Positions 41,823 through 54,564 of a stretch of 64,000 nucleotides of DNA are shown in pieces. Each line of letters starts with the position of its first letter. Position 1 is the first letter of the stretch. The stretch lies in assembly GCA_000499405.2 (NCBI GenBank), contig HG738137.1:12336121-12400120 (forward strand), given 5' to 3'. The position numbers and the translations under genes are program-made. The DNA is from Onchocerca volvulus (lineage: Eukaryota > Nematoda > Chromadorea > Rhabditida > Onchocercidae). The notes below the pieces were generated by a model. The model was not told the DNA's origin and did not search any database. It was given only the letters and a program-made list of their open reading frames with translations.

Positions 41823-42670
41823 CTGAAATAATTATATATTGTTTAATTTTTTTAATAAACCATATTTCTTTTTTCCTTTTTCTTCATTTTTATTGAAATT
41901 TGATAATAGCAATATCTTTTTTTTTCTTTTTTTTTGTTTTTTTTTCATGGGAATTTATGAAATATGATGAATGATGGAATAAATTTAAAAAAAAAAAGGG
42001 AAATCATTCTCTAATATCTATTATTTTTGCATTTTGTTTTTGATATTTCTCGTTTTTTTTTTCAGATCTTTTTTTATCGATCTATGGCTAAACTTGTCAA
42101 CAAATAAAATGTACTTGATTGTTGAATTGATATTTAGTGTATTTTAAAAAGAAGAAAATAGTTCATAGATATATGAAGCTTTGAAATTTTTGAACGAAAT
42201 ATATTCTGTTAATACTCATAATTTCCAGTCAATAAGTTATGAAAATTTTGCTAAATGAATTAATAGATTCCGATTGTATTTGAAATTCGAAATACATAAA
42301 TTTGTGTTAAAAATGAAAAATACACGACGATGAGATCAGTCTGATGTGAATGATTTTGTAGAAGTTCTCTTGGTATACAATTATCGATTTATTCACATTT
42401 TTTGTACTGCTAATTTAGCATCTGTAATTATTCCATTCCATTCCTCAATTTCAATAATTCTCATTCATGCTATGATAGATTCAAAATAACAATAGTCTAA
42501 AATGAATTGAAATGTTATGGAACTCAAATTTCTAATAGACAATTATTAAAATCTTTTTTCTAAATCTTCTAATTTTTTTTTTTTTTTCATAATGAAATTT
42601 CTTTTATAAATATATATGTTGGGACGTTGTTCAGAGTTTATATCTGTATTAATTATAGCTACGTCCGTAA

Positions 42671-42859
42671 ATGAAATACGAAAATCGCTTAATATTATTG
42701 CTTTTCATCAATTTATGCGCAAGTAATATAAGTAAATATGCGAATTTTTGCATATTTCCTAAAATAATTATGTGCATTATGATGACGAAATTTTTATTAA
42801 AGTTTTCATTTGTTAAAATGCAAATCAATCAAAGTTGTCGCCAAATGAAAAATAAATAA
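42671..42859 (+). CDS. Possible small secreted protein, or first exon of one
   Basis: The ATG opens a frame whose first 18 residues (MKYENRLILLLFINLCAS) are a good signal-peptide match, with an AATTATAG acceptor about 13 bases upstream. The frame continues for 62 codons, but the later part (many Lys/Ile/Phe/Met) looks like translated spacer. More likely the coding exon ends at a GTAATA or GTAAAT donor just after the signal peptide. No second exon was identified. Confidence 0.28.
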   Translation: MKYENRLILLLFINLCASNISKYANFCIFPKIIMCIMMTKFLLKFSFVKMQINQSCRQMKNK

Positions 42860-43912
42860 GCAGATGACAACATAAAATAATTAAAATAATAATAGTTCAC
42901 AAATCAATTAAACAATTTAAGCAAAATTATTAGTTTAAGATGACAAAAAGTTCATGATTTTTCCATAGAAATATTATGATATAAATGTCATTTTAATAAG
43001 TTCAGTTTCATTGGCTGAATGATCACTAACATTTTAATTATCAAATCCATTCGTATCATCGAAAAAAATTTCAGCAAGCAAAATTATTCTCACATCTCTA
43101 AAAATTAATCATTATTACCTTTTTTTCGAAAAAATTCATAAAATTTTTTGCTTTTCAATTTTTTCTTCCAATTAATTTTTTCAAATAAAAGAAAGCAAAA
43201 AATAGTAAATTTAAGTTAAATTCAAAAAAAAAAAAGTGGTAGATCAATAATTATATCTTTTAACATTGAATGAACATTATCATTTTCGTTTATTATGTTA
43301 TTAGAAACCTCTCTAATATTTACCTCTTTTAGCATTGAAACAATTGTTTTTGTCCATTTCTTCATTTAATTATCATTAATGTATTATGATACTAATCTAA
43401 TGATGTATGCATAATTTTGGATTCCCACAATTCATTTCTTCTATTTTCAAGTTATTTATTCCGAAATCAGAATAATACTGGGACATAATCGATTAAATGT
43501 CGACAAAATTGAAAGATGCATTCAGCTCAATTTGTATTTTATGATTAGAAAATGGTAAATAAAATTTCAATTTGTTATTATTCAACCAGACAATCATTTC
43601 TTTATCTAGTGATGAATTAGACGAAATGTTCCTTTATCTGGCTCACACTGAAAATACTTGAAAAAATTTCGAGAAAAAAAATAAGAAAAAGTGATGAAAG
43701 AGAAGAAACGGATTTATAATTAAATTTAATTAAGTTGAAAGACCAAGAAGAAAAATAAAATAATTGCAAAGACCACAATATTTGAACAAATATATATATT
43801 AATTAATTATTTATTTATTTATCTGAATAATATGTCTGACTATCACAAACTTTAAATTAAGAGATTTTTTAAAAAATAAAGAAAGAAAATAGAATAATTA
43901 CTTGGTTTAAAA

Positions 43913-44105
43913 TCTATATAAATAAAAATGTAAATGTTCGTTCTGGTTTTTGACACAACATTGTGAATTCTTTACCGATTGCTTTGAAATTTTCACGCAA
44001 CGTTGCATTCGAATGCGCGCGTCTTTTTACTTAGAAAAGGCGCATATTTAAGAAATTCCGAAGATTTATGATTTTGAACAAACGAACATTTACATTTATA
44101 TGTAT
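43913..44105 (+). mobile_element. 5' part of a Helitron-like element
   Basis: It starts after A with TCTATATAAATAAAAATG and shares the core GCAACGTTGCATTCGAATG with the other copies. No CTAG end or hairpin was found, so the 3' part seems lost. Confidence 0.6.
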
Positions 44106-45391
44106 GCAAATGTTCAATATTGACTTAATTAAATATACAAATATTCTGTGTAACGTCTGATACGTACATCTGCACTAACAGAAAATGAAATATTTGTATT
44201 ACTTATGAATTTTTTGTTTCATTTATTGAAATTTTTTGAAATATACATAATAAATAGTGCATCCTTAAATTTACATATCATTTGAAAGATTATATTTTAA
44301 TTATTAGTAATATAAATGGGTGCATGTCTTTTTTTAATGTATGCATTTTTTTATTTGCTGTGAAAGAATAAAAAAGTTAAAGTTTGCTTCAATTATGATA
44401 AGTTATATTCGATTATTTGTTGTGCAACTGATAACGGTCAAAAGTCAAAAATTGAAGATAAAAATTATGGGAAGTTATAAGAAAAAAAAAAAAGGGAAAG
44501 AAATAATATCCTATTTTACAATGGTTAACAGTTGGGAATGCAGAAATGAAATCGATATATAGTTGGAAAAGATATAAAAAATTTCAGTTATTTTTTCAAA
44601 TTTGCTTAAAAAAAATGCTTGCTATCATTTTTTTTCCTTCTTTGTTTATTATACAGATTGTTCTAACAGTTTCAATACTTTCTGCTAAGAGAGATGATAA
44701 TATATCAGTAATTAAATCATTTTGTTATTAATATCAATTGGCTTATAAGCAGTTATTTCTTTGTCATTACAAATTTCTTATTAAAAAAAACGCAATAATT
44801 TTAATTAGTCTTCCTTTTTTTTATCACCTTACTAACTTTTTTTTCACAATTTTTATAATTTTTCAATTTTCCGTTTCCATATTAATGAACACAACTCAAG
44901 CATAACCTTTCTAACTGTAGAAATTGCCTGTAATTTTATTTGTTTAATGTCGTACATTAATTTTTATGGAAAAAAAATAAGAATAGATTGATGAAAGATG
45001 AATTTGTTAAATTTATTGTCTTCCAATATCTATGAAAAAAATTTTTTAAAATAAAAAAAAAAAAAAAAAAATGGAAGTGAAATTTTCAGCAGAACAGCAT
45101 TTGAAATTCAAAGATGATTTCGTTGTATGAAACAAATGTTAATTTGACAAGTTTAAAAATGTTTCAATGCTTAAATTCAACATATTTCAATAATTTAAAT
45201 GGTTTTAGAATGATGATATAAATGATAGCAATGCTAAGATCAGAATGAATTCTTTTAATACTGGTAATTGAAAATAATTTCAAATTTCGTGCTAAAATTA
45301 CAAAAATTGAATAAATTATTCTAGGTATCAGAATATTATTAAAAAAAAAAGATTAATTTAAACAAATATAAATGAAGTGAACAATATCAAC

Positions 45392-45720
45392 ATGGCTGAT
45401 TTCCTAAATGCTCTTAACGGAAATGATGATAGTGATGATGATAATGATGTATGGAATAATCAAATGGAAATAACTAATTTTATGCTACTTATCAGGAATA
45501 ATAATATTAATGAAATAGGAGAGAAAACAAAAAATTTGCTCAAATAATAGAAAATGAATCCATAAAATATACTCATCTCGACGATTATGATGTATTTGAT
45601 AACCAAGTGAAAATAAATGATTTGACCCGCTTGTTGGAAAGATGATAATGATAAAAGATATAAAAGAAAATAAAAGAAAATTTGTCAAACAGCAAAATAT
45701 AAATTGATGATTTGACAAAT
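45392..45720 (+). pseudogene. Decayed ORF with internal repeats
   Basis: An ATG at 45392 opens 51 codons beginning MADFLNALNG and including DDDNDVWNNQMEITNF, ended by a TAA at 45545. After a one-step frame change in an A-rich run near 45530, the frame continues to a TGA at about 45642 with a similar block, LDDYDVFDNQVKINDL. A third, poorer echo (KENKRKF) follows in another frame. The two good blocks are about 190 bases apart, which suggests an old tandem repeat protein now broken by frameshifts. I do not recognise it. It could also be chance similarity of Asp/Asn-rich translations. Confidence 0.35.
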
Positions 45721-47087
45721 GCATTTTTTATCAATCTTTTCTCATTTTTTAAATCCCATATCTTTTAATTTTATCGGTTAGCAGTGGCTGAAATAATGGT
45801 CATTTTTGATTTACTAAATTCCAAATAATAACACTACTGCTATCTGTCTACATACAATAAATCTTCGATGATTGAATTTTCACTTTAAATAAATGCAAAG
45901 GAAACAATAAAGGCTAACAAACATAAACTGAAGGCAAATGACCCAATCTTAAAATTCTGATCGTAATTTTGAAATTATTTCTTCCTAATTTCATGTTTGG
46001 CGAAAGAAAATTACAAATAAACTGTATTTCTTGTTCATATTTCTAAATTTATTTATAATTATGAAAATATGGACAAGAAGGCATACATGATTATAATAAT
46101 CATTCCTGTGTATCACATATAACTGTTTAAGTTAAAAAACTTTGAAACAAAAATTATAAACTGGAAAATTTGCTTGAATATAAGTCTAGTGATAATGATT
46201 TTTACAAAAGTAAGATTTTCGTCAACAATCAAACAGGGCAATAAAAAAAAAAGTAAAAATCAAATATGAATTCAACAAGATGATAGAATAATAAAAATTT
46301 ATGTGTTTCTCCTAAAAAATTACCATCATATTTTGGAAGTTATAATTTCCACCAAAAATATTTTATTTCCATTAATTTAATTAAAAATTTCGTTGGAAAA
46401 AGGGAATTTCAGAGAGAACATTTGAAGGGAATATTTCGAAAAGAATTTATAATATACTTTATGAATTAGATAAAAAAATTGTCTGTAATGTAAAGAAAAA
46501 GAACTTGATTCATCAAAAATATATAATTTTGGTAAAATATTAATTATGGAAATTAAATAAAATGCTAGAATTATCCAATTTTCAAAAGAAAGATTTCTAT
46601 CAATCATTTCTTTGCAGAATAATTGTTCGCTTTTTTAAATAAAATCGTATAGTTTCATCCAAAATAAATCAATCAAGAAAGTATAATCAATGATTATGGT
46701 TGAAAATAAATCAATAATTAAAATCAATTGATAAATGATTTATTACTAATTAATAATCAAATATTTCAATTAAACTGGTAGTTCAGTAAACAAATTATAC
46801 ATTATTAATTGAATAATGTCTAGTCAGATATATATATATATATAAATTTATTTGTTTGCATAATATTCCAGCTGTTAATGAGCTTTCACTTTCTGCAATA
46901 TATGAGGCAAAATGAAAAATTAATGAAAGAAATATTGAATTGCCAACTAAAGCAAAATTTGTGAATAATTTTTCGTACATTCAGTATCATTTGATCGAAT
47001 CTTAATGTAATACGATAATATGTCGCAGCTGTGATGATCCCCAATTGACATCTAATTGTAAATTGATATGATCTGATTTGATAACTA
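45721..47087. other. Spacer, no gene seen
   Basis: AT-rich, with a TA dinucleotide run near 46830. No convincing exon was found. Confidence 0.4.
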
Positions 47088-47579
47088 TCTATATGAGCAA
47101 AATGTAAATGTTCGTTGTGGCTTTTGATACAACGTTACATTCGAATAGGCGCGTGTTTGCCTACTTTTTTTTTATCTGTTATACTTGTGACAAGCAGAAG
47201 TGAGCGGACTGAATTTATTGATTACGCCTGCATTCCGTATTGCTCACTTCTACACAACATTTCAAGTCCTTACCGACTGATTTGAAATTTCGATGCAACG
47301 TTGCATTCGAATAGGCGCGTGTCTGTATAAGTGAGTGGACTGAATTTATTGACTACGCCTGCTTTCCGCATTGCTCACTTTCACACAACATTTCAAGTCC
47401 TTGCCGCCTGATTTGAAATTTCGATGCAACGTTGCATTCGAATACGCGCATGTCTTTATACAAATATACCTACTTTCTTTTTTCACTTTTGCGCATCTAC
47501 GATATTAAATGAATGAGCGGACATTTTCATTTACATAGAGTAGCTGGTTGCTACGCAAATCATGGCCAGTTACAACTAG
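47088..47579 (+). mobile_element. Helitron-like non-autonomous element, complete ends
   Basis: It begins after A with TCTATATGAGC and ends CTAG followed by T. About ten bases before the end is a hairpin, CTGG...CCAG. These are Helitron termini, and the flanking bases fit insertion between A and T. Inside, the core CGATGCAACGTTGCATTCG and the segment GTGAGTGGACTGAATTTATTG or a near copy occur in tandem units of about 140 bases. It is 492 bp, too short to encode a Rep/helicase, so it would depend on an autonomous partner elsewhere. It lies 106 bases past the stop of the small membrane-protein gene. Confidence 0.75.
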
Positions 47580-47684
47580 TTTTATGGGTAAAAATATGAC
47601 ATTATGCAACTGACCGATATCAAAAAGATATACATTGTTGTTTTATGATTGGTCAAAGTATCATAATCACTTTCATTCGTCAAA

Positions 47685-48449
47685 TCAACAATTTTTGCTG
47701 CATTTACAACATATAATGATGCCATTCACAGCATTTGCATTGTAGAAAATTGCTCCAGTACGTTCGTCAAGTTCTGGATGCAATAATCTGAAAAATAAGG
47801 CATGATGGTACCGATTATTTCATTAATATCATTGATTAAATTTTTGATGTTATTCGTAAATTTGATTTTTATAAGTTTGAAATGAAAAGACTTTATAATT
47901 TTGATTTGTTTATTTTAGTGATTTCGATCTATTTAGCAATATTTTTGTTAATTTAATAATATATTATTATTACCCTCATTAAATTTATCAATACACTGTA
48001 CAGAAGTTAAATTACGTATAGAGATATCTACATGGTATCGACCAATTTTATGCTAACAATTTTGATACCTGAAATATACTTTGATATCACATAGTATAAT
48101 CCACTTTTCTTACATTTACAATTCGAACAAATATCACTAATTAATATAGCTGTTATAATACATATCAATGTTGATAGTAAGACAATCGTGGAACCACCCA
48201 CTGAAAATTATTCAAAAGTTCAAAAATTTTTGCAAAAAAATTAAAAAAGAATAAAAATTCAATAAAAATTGTTATTACTTACTTATTTTTTATCAAGAAG
48301 TAGACAAAAATTTACATAAATAAATACATAAATAAATAAATAAATAAAACTATGTGAATAACATGGTAAGACCAGCTTTTGCCAGCAATCCAACTATTCC
48401 ATGATACAATAAAAAATCGATAATATTTATAAGTTCGGAGTGTGAACAT
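47685..48449 (-). CDS. Small Cys-rich single-pass membrane protein (three exons)
   Basis: Exons 48395-48449, 48080-48200 and 47685-47787 give 92 aa in phase. Exons 2 and 3 are the best supported: acceptor TTTTCAG, donor GTATAT, acceptor TTTTTCAG. They encode a hydrophobic segment STIVLLSTLICIITAILI (residues about 22-39), then CSNCKCKKSG, then LYYVISKLLHPELDERTG, ending ICCKCSKNC. The exon 3 frame was chosen because its codons are AT-rich at third positions like neighbouring genes, and because it joins smoothly. Exon 1 (MFTLRTYKYYRFFIV start, weak donor GTTGGA) is less certain. The CxxCxC and CCxCxxxC clusters on the same side of the membrane suggest metal binding or palmitoylation, but no known family was recognised. 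Confidence 0.5.
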
Positions 48450-48608
48450 CCGGAAAATCGAAATGAAATTCTGAACATTGATTATTACTAAAATTAAATG
48501 AATTATTGTTATTTGTTATAATAGATTAATTTTGAATTAAATTTGTATGAAATGATATTCAGTAAAGATTTTACAACGATGATGGATAAATAAGAATATT
48601 AATAAAAA

Positions 48609-48653
48609 AATACTGCATAATTTAATCTAGTACAGATTAAATTATACAGTATT
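48609..48653. repeat. Short hairpin (19-bp arms)
   Basis: ATACTGCATAATTTAATCT and AGATTAAATTATACAGTAT are inverted with one mismatch around a loop of about five bases. It sits about 160 bases upstream of the small membrane-protein gene. Confidence 0.75.
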
Positions 48654-51600
48654 TTTAAAGTTAATATTTTTACTTTAATTTTGAACTATTCGAATAAAAT
48701 TATTTCAATCAATTTTTTATTTATAATCTTATGGGATGCAATTTATTAAATACTGAAATAAATTACATCTTGAAAGTTTATAAATATAAGATTGATTAAA
48801 ATAATTCAGTTCGAATGTAATTTATTTTTCAATACTTGAAAATGGTTTATTAAAAAAGTAAATCGAAAGAAAAATTTATTTGATGTTTGAATTCTTAGAA
48901 TCATGTTTGGTAATTTTTCTTGAAATTGAATTGTCTTAATCAATATTCTATTTATATTCTTACAGGATAATAAAAATCTTCGATGTTAAAATTAACTTAA
49001 TATTTCTATTCCTGGACTGATCTTTTGAAATTAAATTATTTTACTTAGTCTCCTATTTGTACTCTTCCATATTCTTATAAAAATGACAAAATTTTCACTG
49101 TAATATCTGAGTTCGCAGGGTCAATTAATTCAAATACTTGAACTCTTGGAGTTAAATTATTTCAGTATTTAAATTGGAGGAAAATTCATGAAGAGCCCAT
49201 GGAAGATGCATATCTTCATAAGTTTATATAATTTAATAATTAAATTCATAAATTTAAATAACAGAATATATTTTTCCATGAAATGTTTATATTCATTTTA
49301 TTAAATTTTAAACAAAACATTTCAAATTTTAGAGAAATAGCGATTCTTAAATATGTATGCCCTATTATTTATAATATTGTAATCATTTATTGAAGACTTG
49401 AAGTGACGAAAATAATTTAATTATAAAATGATTTCAAAATACTTCTAATTTGAAATTAATGACATGAAATTAGTAACTTGTTACGTAATAGTTTGAAAAT
49501 ATTTCCAATTGAAATGATATTAAATAAGCAAAATTTAACCATGAAGAAATTTCAAAATATTTTTTATGTTTTTCTCAATTTCAAAAATTTCAGTTTCAAT
49601 ACTTTCAAAATTCCTAAATTTGACACTATCGTATGATGATAGAAATTCTAGAACAATTTTAAAATATTTCTGATTTGAAATTATGCTACATTTACAAATT
49701 TCAAAATTGTTCAATGAATGTTTCAAATCATTTTAGTAATTTTGTTTTCTGAGTTTTTTTTTTCGGTAAATTCAATTTACATCAATTTTGAAGCATAATA
49801 AAGTAGATACACTTTTTCTAATTGAAAAAATAATGGATACCTTTTTGACAAGTATGATTTCTCAATAAGTGTTAATCGAGAATGTAAATTTGAACTTTAT
49901 CTCCAATTTGGACTAAAATATCATTAATTGATAATTACTGGTAAAGTTCACTAGCAAAGTTCAAATTCATATTTCCTTCTCAAATTTCAAATTTGAATTT
50001 GAACTTTGCTAATAACGGTAACCAGTAATTATCAATGAATGATATTCATTCTAGGAATATTCGACTTCATTATTTTTTCCTCAAACATGCGAATGTTTTT
50101 GGTGTAATCGTAAATAGAATAGCCAACTTAATTAATAAAAGTTGAATTGATAGTTTTTTCAATTATAGTAATTAAAATTTTAATTATTGCAAAAATTCCA
50201 AGTTTATTCAATGCTCCATCTTCATAGATCAGTAATTAATTACAGTTCCTGCAAGCTATAAGGAATAATTAAATTATAATATTGTTACTGTTAAAAATGG
50301 TCAAAGGTTAAAATAAATATTTCAATCGTTCCGAAATTTATTCTGATTTATACGCCTTCATTTATTTTAAGCGGAAAAAGTTTAATTAACAAAAATTAAT
50401 GTTACTTTAAATAATCTGTTGTTGTTTGTTTCCCGCGTTGTTCATTTTTATTCATTTTTTTAAATCAAATAATGTAAATAAAATCCATAATTTATTATAA
50501 CCATTATAATTTAGATATCTAGAATTTGTCTTTTTTTTTCTTGAAATATATTTAAATTAAAATTTTTTAATTAAATTTATCAGTTATTAACCAACTTTAT
50601 AAATTGTTGAAATAAAAGATGGAAAAATTGATAATAATAATTTATAAGTTATTTGTTTTCTCGCTCTTTTTATCATATTATTTCATTTTTCATCTTTTTC
50701 TTTTTCTCTCAAATATAAAAGATAAACTTGTTGTTTTTTCCTTTCCATATTTATGTCTGTTTTTGTATCTCAATTATTTATGAAAATAATTTGCATATTC
50801 CGGAAATTGATCAACGAATTATTTTTATCCACAAATAATTGATTTAATAAAATATTCAATGTTAATTTTTTCGTTTCTTTCATTTCCAATTACTTTATCA
50901 TTATTTTATTTATTGTTTCATTGGACCTTTTTTTTTTTTCTTAAATAAGAAATAAATTAATCAAGATAGGAATGGAATAATATTGAAATTTAATTATAAA
51001 TTTCTGATATGATAAATTTTAAAAATTGAAAATATTAAAAAGACTTTTAAAATTTTTTTGGAAAATGTAAAAAAAAAAAAGAAAATTCATTTCATTATTT
51101 TAAATTCATCGAACTAACAGTGACAATTTGTTTACTTTTTGAAAAGTTAAAATTTTGCGTTATTTCTATTCTCATACACACATACAAACACATGTTATCC
51201 TATCATTTGATATGACATTTCAAATTTTCACATGACATTTTAGCAAATTTCACATGACATATCATATATCATTTGTTTTTATAACATAACATATAGCATT
51301 TGCTATATGTTATCATTCTTATCAGCTGATGAATAAAATAACTGATAAAACGAGGGAATAAAAGAAAGAAAGAAAGAAAAGTATAAACAAATAATAAAAG
51401 AAAAATTTTTGAATTTGATAAATACGAAAAAATCTGACAAATATTATTCTCATTTCATATCAATCACTCGATAATTTCTAGTTGAAAAACGAAAATTTTT
51501 CCCAACAAATAGATTGAAATTTTAAAAAAAGAAAAAAAAAAGTTGTTTACACTTCTTTGGCATTTGTTAAGGTGAAGGCAATTTTGGTAGAACAAAAAAA

Positions 51601-53280
51601 CGAAAAAATCTTTGTTCTTTTGCTTGAACAAATGAATGTAATTAATTTGTATAAATTTTAAGAATAAAAAAAAAAAAAAAAGGAAGTGAAAGAAAACAAA
51701 GCGAAAGCATTTTTACCAAACTGACTTAAAAAAATTTTGAAAAAATTTAAAAAAAACTGAAATTTTCAACAAAAAGAACTTAAAGAAATGAAAAAAAAAA
51801 ATAAAAAAAATGAAAAATTAAAATTTTCTTTTTCTTTTTCAAATTCTTTCTTTTAAATAAAAATATTATTTGGGAAAATTTTAATTTTTGATTTTTGTTT
51901 TCATGGAACGTCTAATTTTTTAAAAAGATTTCGAACAATTTTATTGCGAAATCGATTTTTGAATTTAATACATATAATGTATTATAATGAAAATTAATGC
52001 AATAAAAATTATTTCTATTCCTAGATTATTTACTGATAATTGATTTTTGAATTTGATAAATCTGTTTATATTTTTACTGATAATCAGATTTTTAAGTTTA
52101 ATAATATAAAGTTCAAAAAATAGCATTCACTCTTTGAAAATATCAAAATTCTACTAATTATTATCAATAAAATATATCAAATTCTAGTAACAAGTGATTG
52201 AAATATCAAATTCCATAATTACTGATTATTAGTACGATCGATCGATCGATCATACATATTTTGTATAAATCATACGGTAATATTCAAGAATGGAATAAAA
52301 TTGCTGCATGATAATCATTATAAAATCAATTCATAGGAATATTTCAGTGAGGAAAATATTGGGGAGTTTTCTGTTAAAATGATATATTAATTAATTTTTA
52401 ATTACAAATGAATGATGACAAGTCTACCGTCTTTAGTTTAATTTAATTAAATCTTAGATAATTCTTTGCAATAACTTTTTATCTAAATTGAATATTATTC
52501 ATTTTTGTGCTGAAATTTAGATTTTTAAAATAAATGAATTAAGATATATTATTATAGGAAAATAGAATTGGCTATTAATTTTCAATTAATTGTAAAAATA
52601 TGATCATAATTTGATAAACATGACTAAAATACTGATAAACATGAATAATTAATATGAAAAACTCAATTACATATTTTCGTAACTAATCATCCAATTATTT
52701 TGGACAAAACGTGATCAACTGATATGATGATTTTGTAATTGAATAATTAATAAATGATAAATTTAATATGAAGAAAAAAATTTTAACATTTCCAATTATC
52801 AAATTTTCTACTTAAATAATGAATAAATGTGATGAAAATTTTTGAACAAAAAAAAAAAGAAAGCTTTTGAAAATTTAACATTAAATGAACAATTAAAGTT
52901 GACAGATGAAAAAAGGTAAAAATGAAATTAAGAGGCAAGTTTGGAGCGATTGAGACCACCTGCTGTTAAAGTTTTCATCTTTTTTTTTTTCCTCCTCTCT
53001 TCTCTTTTTTTGTCTTTTCTAACCTATCACTTCTTATCATAAATTATCATTCCATATCATAAATTATTTTTCTCATAAAATAAATTCGTATTTATCGATA
53101 TATTTCTGCAAATATGCATGCATTATTAATAGATATAAAAGTTGTTTATAAATATTTATGCTTATATTTATATATCTATGTAGCGATTATCGATTTTTTA
53201 ATCAGCCAAAACAATAAAATTTCCAGTCAAATTGATAGTTATCATTTATTTCTAATTTAATAATAATAATAGTAATAATA
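48654..53280. other. Gene-poor stretch
   Basis: No exon was found. It includes the inverted repeat at 49918-50044. Near 51180-51320 are several ACATGACATTT / ATATCATTTG motifs. Confidence 0.45.
49918..50044. repeat. Inverted repeat with arms of about 50 bp
   Basis: The left arm (about 49918-49969) starts ATATCATTAATTGATAATTA and ends AGCAAAGTTCAAATTCA. The right arm (about 49994-50044) is its near-complement. Mismatches are confined to the middle. The loop is about 25 bases. Confidence 0.8.
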
Positions 53281-53283
53281 TTT

Positions 53284-53690
53284 ATCTGGACAAATAAACA
53301 TAAATAATTCAACAATGATAACATTTACTGGACAAATAACTGTGTACAATTTGATAATGATTAACAACAAAAAAAAAAAATTAACATTTATTAGACAAAT
53401 TAATATGCACAATCCGACAATGATAAAATTTACTTAACAAATAAACATACATAATAATAACATTTGCTGGACAAACAATTTTTTTTTCAAAAACATGACA
53501 CTTAAGATTTATTGGACAAACAACTCGACAATATATTTTATTGAACAAATAAATATCACAATTCGACAATGATGATGACATTTACTGGACAAATAACTAT
53601 ATACAATTCAAAGATGTTAACATTTACTAGACAAATAAAAATGCATAATTCGACAACAACAATGATAACATTTGCTGGACAAATAACCAA
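53284..53690. repeat. Degenerate minisatellite, about ten copies
   Basis: The core ACATTTACTGGACAAATA, with small changes, recurs about ten times at 25-61 base intervals, often followed by ACAATTCGACAATGATG. The open frame across part of it (peptides like TFTGQI, TFTRQI) follows from the repeat and is not taken as a gene. Confidence 0.85.
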
Positions 53691-54491
53691 AAAATTACAA
53701 CTGATATTCTATGCTTCTTTCAATTTTTTCATTTATTTAAGTATACAAGTTAAACATTTCCAATTGAAGTATCAAAAAGAAAAAAAAGAAAACGGTTTTT
53801 CCTTTTTATTTGTTTTCTTTATTTTGAATATTCTATCTTTTCTATGATAATATTATAATAATTTTAATTAAAATTTGATAAAAATTCCTTAGAAATTTCC
53901 AATAAAAATGTTATTGAATTTTTTTCGACTTTTTTTCATACCTAATAAGAAAATTTATTGAAAAAGAGCAATTAATTGTGGTCATTTAATTGATATATTT
54001 TAATTTTTAGTGAATTATCAATTCAATATAATTAATAATTTGCTAAAAAAAAAAAGAAAAAAAAATTACCAATTTATACTTGGGAAAATTTGTAAAAATA
54101 ACAAAAATTGCCGTATATTTTCGCAATATTATAGTTAAAAATTTCCTCTTTCACTTTCACTTCTTCCACATTCCCAAAATTTTATGTTATCTTTGAATAT
54201 TTAAAATTTATTAAATTTATATTTATTTATTAAAATTTATATTTCATTCAAAAGGACATTCTTGATACATATGTATATTTATTATCTTTATACGGCTGTT
54301 TGAGATCTGCGAAATTTCCGCAATATTATGTTTCAACTTTCTTCTATTATCCCTCGGGCAATTGAAATTTATTAAATTTAAATTCATTTAAAAGTTCATC
54401 TTCAATATATATCATCATAATAATATCATCGTTATATGTTCGTTAGTGATAAACAAAATGCAAAATGGATACCAGATAGAATCATGTATCA

Positions 54492-54564
54492 ATGCCAAAT
54501 CAATGACCTCTATTTGATGCCCAAATCAATGACCTCTGTTATGATGCCAAATCAATGACCTCTG
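54492..54564. repeat. Three-copy tandem repeat (about 26 bp)
   Basis: ATGCCAAATCAATGACCTCT or a one-base variant occurs three times in a row. GGTCAT just after the array is inverted relative to ATGACC inside it. Confidence 0.85.

Larger units (their letters stand above)
41823..45391. other. AT-rich stretch, otherwise empty
   Basis: Besides the possible signal-peptide ORF and the Helitron-like fragment, I see nothing clearly coding. Some of it may be intron of the gene ending at 41751. Confidence 0.35.

Noticed and set aside
43606..43647. Possible minus-strand last exon (TTTTCAG acceptor then CEPDKGTFRLIHH and stop)
   Set aside because: Fourteen open codons are not significant here, and its phase does not link to the exon at 41751-41822.
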